DNA of 32,086 bases from CAWKEY01 sp963848675 (GTDB taxonomy: Bacteria; Pseudomonadota; Gammaproteobacteria; Methylococcales; Methylomonadaceae), in assembly GCA_963848675.1 (NCBI GenBank), contig CAWKEY010000077.1:1-32086 (forward strand), written 5' to 3'. Below are positions 16,445 to 25,389 of this stretch, piece by piece (the first letter of the stretch is position 1; every line of letters starts with the position of its first letter). The position numbers and the translations under genes were made by a program. The notes under the pieces are model-generated. The model was not told the origin of the DNA. It ran no database searches and saw nothing but the letters and a program-made list of their open reading frames with translations.

Positions 16445-17221
16445 TTATTTAAGCACGGTGCCAATGCGGTCAAGACCGACACCCTTATGCTGCCAGTCCC
16501 AGCTCATCCAGATAAAAAAGGCCTTGCCCACCAGATTTTCTTCCGGCACCGGCCCCCAGTAGCGGCTGTCATTGCTGTTATCACGGTTATCGCCCATGAC
16601 AAAATAGTGGCCTTCCGGCACCACAAAGACGCCTTCAACCGTGGGTAGCTCGGGCTTGATCAGAATGCTGTGTTCAACGCCGGTTAAATTTTCCAGCAGG
16701 TGTTCAGCCCCCGACATTTCCTGTCCCTGACCCAAGCCCTGATACCGGTCCATCGCAATCTGATTCGCCGGAGCATCATTGACATAGAGCTGCTTTTTAT
16801 AATACGCAATCTTGTCGCCCGGCAAGCCGATAACACGCTTGATATAATCAACGCTCGGATCTTTTGGATAACGGAATACCACAATATCGCCGCGCTGCGG
16901 CTCATTCAGCGCGATTATTTTTTTATTGATAACCGGCAAGCGTATACCGTACGTAAATTTATTCACCAGAATAAAATCACCAATCAGCAAGGTCGGCATC
17001 ATGGAGCCGGATGGAATGCGGAAGGGTTCGGCCAGAAATGAGCGCAGCAATAACACGATCAACACAATCGGAAAAAAAGACCGCGCATACTCTACGACCA
17101 GGGGTTCTTTTTTTTCAGCCGCAGGCGTAGCCGTCGCCTTAAGCAGCAATAGATAAACGCCCCAAATCACGCCGGTAACCACCGTGGCGACGAGAAGAAA
17201 AAAGGAAAAATCAAAGTCCAT
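16445..17221 (-). CDS. lepB: Signal peptidase I
   Basis: It removes signal peptides from exported proteins at the periplasmic face of the inner membrane. Of its 258 residues, two N-terminal membrane segments lie at about 5-27 and 48-63. The catalytic Ser is S73 in RIPSGSMMPTLL and the general-base Lys is K128 in VDYIKRVIGLPGDK. The conserved box GHYFVMGDNRDNSNDSRYWG lies near residue 207. The start is ATG, 39 bases after the lepA stop, in the usual lepA-lepB order. Confidence 0.97.
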   Translation of the reverse strand: MDFDFSFFLLVATVVTGVIWGVYLLLLKATATPAAEKKEPLVVEYARSFFPIVLIVLLLRSFLAEPFRIPSGSMMPTLLIGDFILVNKFTYGIRLPVINKKIIALNEPQRGDIVVFRYPKDPSVDYIKRVIGLPGDKIAYYKKQLYVNDAPANQIAMDRYQGLGQGQEMSGAEHLLENLTGVEHSILIKPELPTVEGVFVVPEGHYFVMGDNRDNSNDSRYWGPVPEENLVGKAFFIWMSWDWQHKGVGLDRIGTVLK

Positions 17222-17260
17222 GTTTATTAGCTAGTTTGTCAGTGAAGGGAGAATGCTGAA

Positions 17261-19060
17261 TTATTCTTTGTTGATCTGTAACACAGCCAGGAAGGCTTCT
17301 TGCGGAATCTCGATATTGCCCACCTGTTTCATGCGTTTCTTACCGGCTTTTTGTTTTTCCAGTAATTTTTTCTTGCGGGTGATGTCGCCGCCGTAACATT
17401 TGGCGGTGACATTTTTGCGCATCGCTTTAACGGTGGAGCGAGCAATCACTTTTGAGCCAATAGCCGCCTGGATGGCGACCTCGTACATTTGGCGCGGAAT
17501 CAGGTCTTTCATTTTTTCAACCAGGTCGCGGCCGCGGTTCTGGCTTAAGTCGCGATGCACGATGATGGACAAGGCATCAACCTTGTCGCCATTGATCAAT
17601 ACATCCAGCTTGACCAGGGACGCTTCCTGAAAACGCAGGAACTCATAATCAAAGGACGCAAAGCCCCGGCTGACTGATTTCAAACGGTCAAAAAAGTCCA
17701 GCACGACCTCGCTCAAGGGCATCTCATAATGCAAGGACACCTGCCTACCCGCATATTGCATATCTTTCTGGATGCCACGCTTTTCTATGCAAAGATTGAT
17801 GACGCCGCCCAGATAATCCTGCGGCACCAAAATATTGGCGCGGATGATAGGCTCCCGGATTTCCTTGATGGTGCCGATATCCGGCAATTTCGCGGGATTG
17901 TCCACCATCAGCACCTGATCATTATGGGTAATGACCTCATAGACAACGGTAGGCGCGGTGGTAATCAGATCGACATCATATTCCCGCTCCAGGCGCTCCT
18001 GCACAATCTCCATGTGCAGCATGCCCAAAAAGCCGCAGCGAAAACCAAAACCCAGGGCCTGGGATGTTTCCGGTTCAAATTGCAAAGCGGCATCATTCAG
18101 ATTTAATTTGTTAAGCGCCTCGCGCAACTCTTCATAATTATCGGAACTGACCGGATACAGGCCGGCAAAAACGCGCGGCTGCACGCGCTGAAATCCGGTC
18201 AGCTGTTCCACAGCCGGTTTATCGGTCCAGGTGATGGTATCACCGACCGGTGCGCCGAAAATATCTTTAATACCGGCAACGACATAGCCCACCTCACCGG
18301 TATTCAGAATTTCTTTTTCCAGTCGTTTGGGAGTAAATACACCCACTTTTTCGGCGATAAAGGATTTGCCGGTGGACATAATGGTAATCTTCTGTTTCCT
18401 GCGGATGCTGCCATGCACAATTCTGACCAGGGACACCACACCCAGATAACTGTCGAACCAGGAATCGATAATCAGCGCCTGCAGCGGCCCGTCAACATTG
18501 CCTTGAGGTGGTGGAACCTTGGCAACCAGCTGCTCAAGCACGTCCTCTACACCCAAACCTGTTTTGGCACTGATCATCAGCGCCTCATCCGCTGGAATGC
18601 CGATGACATCTTCAATTTCAGTGATCACCCGCTCGGGTTCGGCCGAGGGCAAATCGATTTTATTGAGTACTGGCACCACTTCCAGACCCTGCTCTATGGC
18701 CGTATAACAGTTGGCAACGCTTTGCGCTTCAACGCCCTGCGCCGCATCAACTACCAGCAGGGCACCTTCACAGGCGGCCAGGGACCGGGATACTTCATAA
18801 GAAAAATCAACATGCCCCGGCGTATCAATGAAATTCAGCTGATAGATTTCACCATCCTTGGCCTTATAGTCGAGCGTTACACTCTGCGCCTTGATGGTGA
18901 TACCCCGCTCTTTCTCAATATCCATGGAATCAAGCACTTGCGCTGACATTTCGCGACTGGTCAGGCCGCCGCAGATTTGAATAAACCGATCTGCCAGTGT
19001 TGATTTACCATGATCAATGTGTGCGATAATGGAGAAGTTTCTTATATGTTTTAAATCCAC
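17261..19060 (-). CDS. lepA: Elongation factor 4 (LepA)
   Basis: This ribosome-associated GTPase is related to EF-G. The 599-residue protein has G1 AHIDHGKST (13-21), the switch region ERGITIKAQ, G3 DTPGHVDF near 79 and G4 NKIDLPSA near 133. The LepA-specific C-terminal domain includes VKAMRKNVTAKCYGGDITRKKKLLEKQ. The start is GTG, three bases after the mucD stop, so LepA appears co-transcribed and probably translationally coupled to the envelope protease gene. Confidence 0.97.
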   Translation of the reverse strand: MDLKHIRNFSIIAHIDHGKSTLADRFIQICGGLTSREMSAQVLDSMDIEKERGITIKAQSVTLDYKAKDGEIYQLNFIDTPGHVDFSYEVSRSLAACEGALLVVDAAQGVEAQSVANCYTAIEQGLEVVPVLNKIDLPSAEPERVITEIEDVIGIPADEALMISAKTGLGVEDVLEQLVAKVPPPQGNVDGPLQALIIDSWFDSYLGVVSLVRIVHGSIRRKQKITIMSTGKSFIAEKVGVFTPKRLEKEILNTGEVGYVVAGIKDIFGAPVGDTITWTDKPAVEQLTGFQRVQPRVFAGLYPVSSDNYEELREALNKLNLNDAALQFEPETSQALGFGFRCGFLGMLHMEIVQERLEREYDVDLITTAPTVVYEVITHNDQVLMVDNPAKLPDIGTIKEIREPIIRANILVPQDYLGGVINLCIEKRGIQKDMQYAGRQVSLHYEMPLSEVVLDFFDRLKSVSRGFASFDYEFLRFQEASLVKLDVLINGDKVDALSIIVHRDLSQNRGRDLVEKMKDLIPRQMYEVAIQAAIGSKVIARSTVKAMRKNVTAKCYGGDITRKKKLLEKQKAGKKRMKQVGNIEIPQEAFLAVLQINKE

Positions 19061-19063
19061 AAG

Positions 19064-20464
19064 TTATTTTTCTATTTTTAGAGCCAAAAAGACCGGATTG
19101 CCCTGGCGCTGGATCAGTGCAGCGACCGATTTACCGGCGGGGAGGTTTTTGACTATTTTATCAAACTCAGCCACATCACGAATGACATTATTCTGGATGC
19201 GTAATATCACATCGCCGCTCTGAATACCGGCATCTCTGGCGGCGCCTTTTGCAACATCCTGCACCAATACGCCGTATTTGCTTATCTGCAATTTCGCTCT
19301 TTGAGCATCGGTTAAATCGACGACCACCACGCCAAGCCTATTAACCGGCTTGCTTTCCACTTTTGACTCCGCGATTTTCAGATCCTGGTCCGGCAGCAAG
19401 CCTACAGTAACGCTAACCGATTTGGTTTCACCTTGCCGGATAATCTTTATGGTTGACTGTTGATTGATCGGCGTCATGCCCACCATGGGCGGCAATTCAC
19501 CCGAGGTTTCAATCGCTTGGCCATTAAATTCGGTAATGATGTCGCCAATTTGCAGGCCGGCTTTTTCAGCGGGACTGCCGGGTATGACTTTAGCCACCAG
19601 CGCACCTTGCGGTCTTTTCATACCAAAGGATTCGGCCAGCTCACGCGTGACATCCTGAATTTGCACACCGAGCCAGCCACGAGATACCTTGCCGCTGGTT
19701 TTTATCTGCTCAACCACATTCATCACCACGTCCATGGGAATGGCGAATGAAAGCCCCATAAACCCGCCAGTACGGCTATAAATCTGGGAATTAATGCCAA
19801 CTACTTTGCCGTCCATATTGAACAGCGGTCCGCCGGAATTGCCTGGATTGATAGCAACGTCGGTCTGAATAAACGGCACATAATTACCGCCAGGCAAGCT
19901 GCGGCCTTTGGCGCTGACGATACCGGCAGTCACCGATTGCTCAAAGCCAAACGGTGAACCGATGGCCAGCACCCACTCGCCGACCTGTAATTGCTCGGGT
20001 GAGCCTATAGTCACCACCGGCAGATCCTTGGCGTCAAGCTTTAACAAGGCGACATCGGTTAGTGCATCGGAACCAACAAGTTTGGCCACTAATTCGCGGC
20101 GATCGGTCAGTTTAACCACGATCTCATCGGCATCCTTAACTACATGATGATTAGTCAAAACATAACCATCCTGGGAAATAATAAAACCCGAACCCAGTGA
20201 GTTGGTTTCTCTGGGCACGAAGCCGCCGCCAGGCGCATTGAAAAAGTGTTTGAATAACTCCTCCATTTCCGGCGGCAGATCTTCAGGGATTTGGGGCTGT
20301 TGCACCTCGCTTTCTGCCTCGGGCGCGGCCTTTTGCGTGGTACTGATATTAACCACCGCCTTGCCATTTTCTTTTACCATGCCGGTAAAATCCGGCAATT
20401 GCGCCAGCACATTCTGATTAGCCAAGACAATCAGAAAAAAACACCCCACAAGCTTTTTGAGCAT
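19064..20464 (-). CDS. mucD: Periplasmic Do-family serine protease (MucD/DegP-like)
   Basis: It degrades or refolds damaged envelope proteins in the periplasm. A signal peptide covers about residues 1-21 (ending NVLA) of 466. The trypsin-like triad is visible as H107 (LTNHHVV), D137 (LTDVALLK) and S210 (NPGNSGGP). Two PDZ domains follow at about 265-355 and 370-455. The placement directly downstream of rpoE-rseA-rseB is that of Pseudomonas mucD; a mucC gene is absent here. A 195-base gap upstream and an AGGGTGG ribosome-binding site before the ATG suggest it may also have its own promoter. Confidence 0.94.
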   Translation of the reverse strand: MLKKLVGCFFLIVLANQNVLAQLPDFTGMVKENGKAVVNISTTQKAAPEAESEVQQPQIPEDLPPEMEELFKHFFNAPGGGFVPRETNSLGSGFIISQDGYVLTNHHVVKDADEIVVKLTDRRELVAKLVGSDALTDVALLKLDAKDLPVVTIGSPEQLQVGEWVLAIGSPFGFEQSVTAGIVSAKGRSLPGGNYVPFIQTDVAINPGNSGGPLFNMDGKVVGINSQIYSRTGGFMGLSFAIPMDVVMNVVEQIKTSGKVSRGWLGVQIQDVTRELAESFGMKRPQGALVAKVIPGSPAEKAGLQIGDIITEFNGQAIETSGELPPMVGMTPINQQSTIKIIRQGETKSVSVTVGLLPDQDLKIAESKVESKPVNRLGVVVVDLTDAQRAKLQISKYGVLVQDVAKGAARDAGIQSGDVILRIQNNVIRDVAEFDKIVKNLPAGKSVAALIQRQGNPVFLALKIEK

Positions 20465-20582
20465 AAAACCACCCTTTTAGTCTTTAAAAATAGAACAATT
20501 CATTATGTGTTTTGAATAATAACAGGCCTTGTTGAACAAACCCTAATTCACGGCCTAACCCTATAAACATTGCCTGAAAAAC

Positions 20583-20598
20583 TATGGCGATCGCCATA
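20583..20598. other. 16-bp perfect palindrome in the rseB-mucD spacer
   Basis: TATGGCGATCGCCATA is a perfect palindrome centred on GCGATCGC, about 120 bases upstream of the mucD start. It could be an operator or only a chance dam-type site; nothing else in the spacer resembles a strong promoter. Confidence 0.4.
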
Positions 20599-20659
20599 TC
20601 GGACGGGAGATCAACAACCATTAACAGGTGCTGTTGCCATCAAGAAAAATCCAATCGAT

Positions 20660-21661
20660 TTATTGTGATGATAATCCGCTTGTTTTTTTACTCATTCGAG
20701 GCCGGAGCTTGATGCCCTCGGCAATAAACTTGACGGTTTTTGCCGGCACTTCTCCCATCACGGTAATGAGCGAGCCGTCCACGGCTCTGGTAAAAAAATT
20801 GACGGCACCAATTCTATGCATACTGTCTTCAGCCCGAAAGCCCGGCTGGAGATTATTTTCCACATAGACGGAAACCGAGGCGAAGCCATCGCTTAGCAAT
20901 AAGTGCTCAACCGGTTGTTTTGAGTTGTGCATGGGCCGACGGGTAAAAAACAGATCCCGGAAGCCGGGCGGAAGGCTGCTGACAATAAAGCTGGCCTGCT
21001 CTGAGGACTGGGGCTGTAACTGGTGAATATGCTCCACAGCGCCCGCCGCCCCGGCACCGTGTGCGAATTCGACATCAACAAAAGGTAATGCACCGGTAAC
21101 TTGCAGCTCGGTAAAAACAACCTGCTCCAAAGTGGCTCCGGAAAGATCGTACAACTCCACTTTAAGTGGCAAAAAATGCTGTTGGTCCAGCCATATTTTC
21201 CTGCCATACCTAAAATCATCGGCAGGCTGGACGACGATCACATAGGCCGGCAACATGGCAACATCCTCTTCCCCGGCCCGCTGAAAATCATAAACAGCAC
21301 TCAAAGCGTCCAAATTCTCGGGCACATCCACCAGAAAAGAACGACCAAAAGGCCGATGATCAACCACAAGCTGTTGCGTGGCTTTAAACAGGCAGCTTAC
21401 TTTATTCGCATCCCTAACAATCTCCCGCAATGGCGAATTTAGGGACAATAGGCGCTCCTGCTGCACCCCTTTGGCAGCGGCATGAAAATATTTCATGGTT
21501 TCCAGCCTGCCGTTTTTGAAAAACGCCACAGTACCCTGAAAATTCAACACCGCCATGGCCTGTGTCATCTTCATCAGCGCCTGCCGGGCAGTGAGTTCAT
21601 TATTTCCAGCTGTCACTGTCCCTATTGACAGTAACAATACAAGAAAAAATCGTGTTATCAC
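20660..21661 (-). CDS. rseB: Sigma-E regulatory protein RseB/MucB
   Basis: This periplasmic protein binds the anti-sigma factor RseA and protects it from cleavage; in known systems it senses mislocalised lipids. The signal peptide is residues 1-18 (MITRFFLVLLLSIGTVTA) of 333. The N-terminal LolA-like domain includes MAVLNFQGTVAFFKNGRLE and LSLNSPLREIVRD; the smaller C-terminal domain includes SVYVENNL and VTVMGEVP-like VMGEVPAKTVKFIAEGI. The start is GTG, with the rseA stop just upstream, in the order rpoE-rseA-rseB. Confidence 0.93.
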   Translation of the reverse strand: MITRFFLVLLLSIGTVTAGNNELTARQALMKMTQAMAVLNFQGTVAFFKNGRLETMKYFHAAAKGVQQERLLSLNSPLREIVRDANKVSCLFKATQQLVVDHRPFGRSFLVDVPENLDALSAVYDFQRAGEEDVAMLPAYVIVVQPADDFRYGRKIWLDQQHFLPLKVELYDLSGATLEQVVFTELQVTGALPFVDVEFAHGAGAAGAVEHIHQLQPQSSEQASFIVSSLPPGFRDLFFTRRPMHNSKQPVEHLLLSDGFASVSVYVENNLQPGFRAEDSMHRIGAVNFFTRAVDGSLITVMGEVPAKTVKFIAEGIKLRPRMSKKTSGLSSQ

Positions 21662-21663
21662 TG

Positions 21664-22203
21664 TTATTCCCGGCCGTAAGCCGTTACTCGAGCATAAGGC
21701 TGAAAATTAGCCTGGCCATTGATATACATACTATCGCTGTGCGCCTGCAGATAGTCATTGAAGCGTGTATTGAACTGATCTTGCTCTATCGGCCGGACAG
21801 CAACAGTAACCGGAGGCTGTTCCTGCACGGGCTGCGCTGTCACTGCCAAGGCCGGGGCCTGAAATGACTCAACAGGGGCATTCATGTTGCGCGAAGCTAT
21901 CACCGCAACGACTGCCAGGGAGGCCGCCAAAGCAAGGATTTTAAAATTACGTCGTAGGGGTTTATGTTGCGGTAACAAATAAGCCGGTTCGTGCTGAATT
22001 TGCTGCCGTACCTGCTCGGCAAAATCAGATCGAGTCGACAAAAAAACCTCGGCCCTCACCGCATGACTGATAGCCTCATAACGAGACATCCTGTCTTGCA
22101 ACTGAGGCTGCTTCCGCATTTTTTGTAACAGACTCAAGGCTTCGCCATGGCTAAGCTCATTGTCTATCAGTTGGGAAATTTTTTGATTTAACTCTTCGTC
22201 CAT
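21664..22203 (-). CDS. rseA: Anti-sigma-E factor RseA/MucA
   Basis: This inner-membrane protein sequesters sigma-E until regulated proteolysis releases it. The cytoplasmic sigma-binding part (1-80) contains ISQLIDNELSHGEA, as in RseA N-domains. One membrane helix lies at about 88-104 (KILALAASLAVVAVIAS), followed by a periplasmic tail to residue 179. It starts with ATG 12 bases after the rpoE stop and ends two bases before rseB. The periplasmic tail is Gln/Pro-rich and diverged, as is normal for the family. Confidence 0.92.
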   Translation of the reverse strand: MDEELNQKISQLIDNELSHGEALSLLQKMRKQPQLQDRMSRYEAISHAVRAEVFLSTRSDFAEQVRQQIQHEPAYLLPQHKPLRRNFKILALAASLAVVAVIASRNMNAPVESFQAPALAVTAQPVQEQPPVTVAVRPIEQDQFNTRFNDYLQAHSDSMYINGQANFQPYARVTAYGRE

Positions 22204-22215
22204 CCAAAATCACCG

Positions 22216-22806
22216 CTAATCAAGCAAAGGGGTTAATTTATTATCAATCGCCTCACGCGCTCTAAAAATGCGCGAACGTACAGTACCAACCGGACAATCC
22301 ATTGCCAAAGCAATTTCTTCATAGCTCATACCCTCAAATTCGCGCAGCATAATCGCTATGCGCATTTCTTCGGGCAGCTTATCAATCGCCGTTTTAATGA
22401 CTTCTACTATTTCCTCATTTAACAATAGCCTTTCGGGGGTGTCCATGCCCTGCAGTTGCGGGGCATTTTCAATTTGCTCGGCATCCTGCACATCCACCTG
22501 GCTATCAAAGCCCCGTCTTGTACGGGCTACCAGGTAATTCTTGGCGGTATTAATGGCGATGCGATACAGCCAAGTATAAAAAGCACTATCACCCCTGAAA
22601 TTGCCCAGCGCACGGTAGGCTTTAATAAAGGTTTCCTGTGCCACGTCCTGAGCTTCGCTAGGATCTTTGACGTAGCGATTCACCAATTGAATGATTTTAT
22701 GCTGATACTTGATCACCAAAAGATCATATGCCGACTTGTCGCCTTGCTGTACTCGCAACACCAGCTCTTTATCGACCTGCTCGCTAGTCCTTGTTTGACT
22801 GTTCAC
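22216..22806 (-). CDS. rpoE: RNA polymerase sigma-E factor (RpoE/AlgU)
   Basis: This ECF sigma factor directs the envelope-stress regulon. The 196-residue protein has region 2 at about 26-95 with KYQHKIIQLV, DVAQETFIKAYRALGNFRG and FYTWLYRIAINTAKN, and region 4 at about 145-185 with EFEGMSYEEIALAMDCPVGTVRSRIFRAR. It closely resembles AlgU. The start is GTG; no upstream ATG is available in frame. A sigma-E-type promoter lies 20-50 bases upstream. Confidence 0.97.
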   Translation of the reverse strand: MNSQTRTSEQVDKELVLRVQQGDKSAYDLLVIKYQHKIIQLVNRYVKDPSEAQDVAQETFIKAYRALGNFRGDSAFYTWLYRIAINTAKNYLVARTRRGFDSQVDVQDAEQIENAPQLQGMDTPERLLLNEEIVEVIKTAIDKLPEEMRIAIMLREFEGMSYEEIALAMDCPVGTVRSRIFRAREAIDNKLTPLLD

Positions 22807-22825
22807 TACTGCTCTTTAATGGTTG

Positions 22826-22853
22826 AATGGACAGAAATAAACCGCATAAGTTC
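22826..22853 (-). promoter_or_regulatory. Sigma-E-type autoregulatory promoter of rpoE
   Basis: Minus strand: the -35 GAACTT occupies 22848-22853 (AGAACTT in full). After 15 bases a -10 GTCCATT follows (22826-22832). The sequence and spacing fit the sigma-E consensus GGAACTT-N15-GTCNAA with small departures. The -10 ends 20 bases before the GTG. Confidence 0.6.
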
Positions 22854-22928
22854 TTTGGCTACAAAAAAATTGCTATCGCTTTAAAAAGCTTTATTATCCA
22901 TAAACGACAACAACTAAGCCAATTTACC

Positions 22929-22957
22929 TTGTAGTAAAATGCAAAATTTTTTCTAAT
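22929..22957 (+). promoter_or_regulatory. Possible sigma-70 promoter of nadB
   Basis: TTGTAG (22929-22934) and TCTAAT (22952-22957) are 17 bases apart and end 23 bases before the nadB ATG. Each is only partly like consensus. Confidence 0.25.
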
Positions 22958-22980
22958 TTGATCAGTTCACGCCTTAATTT

Positions 22981-24585
22981 ATGTCTAATTCGCAACAGTA
23001 TGATGTCCTAATCATTGGCAGCGGCGGCGCGGGTTTAAGTTTAGCGCTTAAACTGGCTGATCACTCACTGCGCATTGCGGTATTGTCAAAATTCGCTCTG
23101 ACATCCGGCAGCACCTTCTATGCTCAGGGCGGCATATCTGCGGTTTTCGATGCTGGCGATTCCATTGAATCGCATATTGAAGATACGCTCGATGCCGGCG
23201 CCGGCCTCTGTAACCCCGAAATTGTCAGATTGACCGTCACACACGGTAAAAACTCCATAGACTGGCTGCGCCAGCAAGGGGTGGCTTTTACCGAAGAACT
23301 TACGCAGTCTGGCGAAACCAAACTGCATTTAAACCGGGAAGGCGGCCATTCTCATCGCCGCGTCGTGCATACCGCAGATGCCACCGGAAAAGCTGTATCG
23401 CTGTCGTTGATTGAACGCACTCAGGAACATGCCAATATCGACTTGTTTGAGCACCATAATGTCATTGATTTGGTTACCTCACCCAGCGCCATACCAGCCG
23501 CCGACAGGCGGGTCATCGGCGCCTATGTTCTGAATACCCGGAAACATCAAGTAAAAACCTTCGCCGCACGCGTCGTGGTGCTGGCCACAGGCGGGGCCAA
23601 CAAGGTTTATCTGTACAGTACCAATCCGCAAAGCTCAACCGGTGACGGCATGGCCTTGGCCTGGCGTGCCGGCTGCCGCATCAGCAACATGGAATTCATG
23701 CAGTTTCACCCGACCTGCCTGTATCATCCGAACGCGCGCGCCTTCCTGATCAGTGAAGCATTGAGAGGCGAAGGCGGCAAACTGATTCTGCCGGACGGCT
23801 CGCCTTTCATGCAGCACTATGACCCCCGGGCCGAGCTGGCGCCCCGCGATATTGTTGCCCGGGCCATCGACCATGAAATCAAAAAACGCGGCATAGACTG
23901 TGTCTATCTTGACATCAGCCACAAACCTGAAGCGTTTATCCGCGAACACTTTCCCACGATTCACCAGCAGTGCCTGGAATTCGATATAGACATCTGCAAA
24001 CAGCCCATCCCTGTGGTACCAGCCGCCCACTACACCTGCGGCGGCGTGTTAACGGACAAGCATGCGCGCACCGATATCCCCAATCTCTATGCAATAGGTG
24101 AAGTCGCTTGTACCGGCCTGCACGGCGCCAATCGAATGGCCAGCAATTCCCTGCTGGAGTGCCTGGTCTTTGCAGATCTGGCCAGTGAGGACATCTTACA
24201 GAAACTAGCCAAAATTCCATCACCGCCAGAAATTCCGGACTGGGATGAATCAAAAGTCAGCGATTCTGATGAAGAAGTCGTAGTCTCTCATAACTGGGAT
24301 GAACTGCGCCGCTTCATGTGGGACTATGTCGGCATTGTCAGGACCGACAAACGTTTAAACCGGGCCATGCGCCGGGTGGAGCTGCTTAAAAGCGAAATTG
24401 CCGAATATTACGGACATTTCCGCGTCACCAGTGACTTGCTGGAATTGCGCAATCTGGTTATCGTCGCAGAGTTAATTATCCGCTGCGCCCAATTACGCAA
24501 GGAAAGCCGGGGCCTGCATTACACGCTGGATTATCCAGAGACGGATAACAGCAAACCGGCAGAAAACACAATCCTAACGCCCTAA
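22981..24585 (+). CDS. nadB: L-aspartate oxidase
   Basis: This flavoenzyme oxidises L-aspartate to iminoaspartate, the first step of de novo NAD synthesis. The 534-residue protein has an FAD-binding start VLIIGSGGAGLSLALKL (9-25), the substrate-region HSHRRVVHTADATGKA near 119, STNPQSSTGDGMALAWRAG and FMQFHPTCLYHP near 235-255, and HYTCGGVLTD and ANRMASNSLLECLVF in the C-terminal half. These are the succinate dehydrogenase-like family motifs. The start is ATG, divergent from rpoE across 174 bases. Its last 12 bases overlap the end of the convergent lipoprotein gene. Confidence 0.97.
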   Translation: MSNSQQYDVLIIGSGGAGLSLALKLADHSLRIAVLSKFALTSGSTFYAQGGISAVFDAGDSIESHIEDTLDAGAGLCNPEIVRLTVTHGKNSIDWLRQQGVAFTEELTQSGETKLHLNREGGHSHRRVVHTADATGKAVSLSLIERTQEHANIDLFEHHNVIDLVTSPSAIPAADRRVIGAYVLNTRKHQVKTFAARVVVLATGGANKVYLYSTNPQSSTGDGMALAWRAGCRISNMEFMQFHPTCLYHPNARAFLISEALRGEGGKLILPDGSPFMQHYDPRAELAPRDIVARAIDHEIKKRGIDCVYLDISHKPEAFIREHFPTIHQQCLEFDIDICKQPIPVVPAAHYTCGGVLTDKHARTDIPNLYAIGEVACTGLHGANRMASNSLLECLVFADLASEDILQKLAKIPSPPEIPDWDESKVSDSDEEVVVSHNWDELRRFMWDYVGIVRTDKRLNRAMRRVELLKSEIAEYYGHFRVTSDLLELRNLVIVAELIIRCAQLRKESRGLHYTLDYPETDNSKPAENTILTP

Positions 24586-25008
24586 CGCCGCGCCTGCGCT
24601 ATCGTTCTGTTTCAGTAATAATGCTTGAACACGCAAAGCCGCTTGCTCGCATCCGACAGCCGATTTTTCTATGTTACGACTTAAAAAAAGCCCTATCCTC
24701 TGACCCTCGATTTCCCGGACAGCATATTCATTGAGCGAAGTGCAGACTTCATGCATCTGCCGCTCAGCCAGCAATAAGTCATCATGACTGCTGCCGGACT
24801 CATCAGTTGGCAGTAACATCATCACCTCACTGGTCATTCTGTTCTGCAAACGGAAGACATCTTCCACATAGCGCGCAAATTCGTCACGGGACTGCCCATG
24901 TGCGCCATATCCAACCGAAAAAGGGCTGGCACATCCTGTCATTATAATAACCAGCAAAATCAGTATCACGTTACGAAGACAGCAACAATTTTTATGCCAT
25001 TTTTTCAT
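24574..25008 (-). CDS. Small predicted lipoprotein of unknown function
   Basis: From the ATG at 25008 the product has 144 residues. A basic N-terminus (MKKWHKN) is followed by a hydrophobic stretch (VILILLVIIM) and a lipobox ending TGC near residue 26, so it is predicted to be lipid-anchored. The mature part is polar and probably helical, with RDEFARYVEDVFRLQNRM and conserved-looking cysteines (EVC, VGCEQA). No family was recognised. The frame extends to an ATG at 25056 (160 residues), but this would give a long signal-peptide start. It is divergent from the GTPase gene and convergent with nadB, whose end it overlaps. Confidence 0.65.
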   Translation of the reverse strand: MKKWHKNCCCLRNVILILLVIIMTGCASPFSVGYGAHGQSRDEFARYVEDVFRLQNRMTSEVMMLLPTDESGSSHDDLLLAERQMHEVCTSLNEYAVREIEGQRIGLFLSRNIEKSAVGCEQAALRVQALLLKQNDSAGAALGR

Positions 25009-25389
25009 CTGCTTTTTACACCTTCCACGGAAGGTCACTGAATTAAAAATATTCATATACTATAACCCCAGCGGCTCAGGGCACGAAATCAAAAACACAG
25101 TGTTACAACGCCTCGAAATATAACAACAAAAATACCTTGAATATTTCCCCTGATTTTGTATCATCGGTTCATTGTGGCGCCCTGCAATTTAAACCGTCCC
25201 CTCCTCAAAGACCCAATCTGCTCGCACAAGGAAAACGGCTGGGACGAGTGCATTTTAAAGGCTTTTATCTTTTCTGCCCCTGTGCCGCAATGGAGGGCAT
25301 TTACCATTCTTGATGACGCAGATCATGCTGGCTCTAAACTGCCTGATCTATTTATTCCTTTAAAATCTAACACATACGGTTTCAATCTG
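25009..25389. other. Intergenic region between the lipoprotein and GTPase genes
   Basis: This 381-base divergent spacer assumes the later starts of both neighbours. ACCTTCC (25020-25026) and GGAAGGT (25029-25035) form a near-continuous palindrome just upstream of the lipoprotein start. The plus-strand frame of the GTPase is open back to a TTG at 25156, but the 78 residues it would add look unstructured. No clear promoter was identified; A/T-rich sequence around 25080-25150 is the likeliest place. Confidence 0.4.

Noticed and set aside
16399..16482. Longer DUF4845 start overlapping lepB
   Set aside because: It would prepend 28 residues not typical of the family and overlap the lepB coding end; a GGAGAG site supports the ATG at 16398.
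25156..25389. 78-residue extension of the GTPase-like protein from a TTG start
   Set aside because: The residues look like translated spacer and no ribosome-binding site supports the TTG; the ATG at 25390 begins the helical N-terminus.
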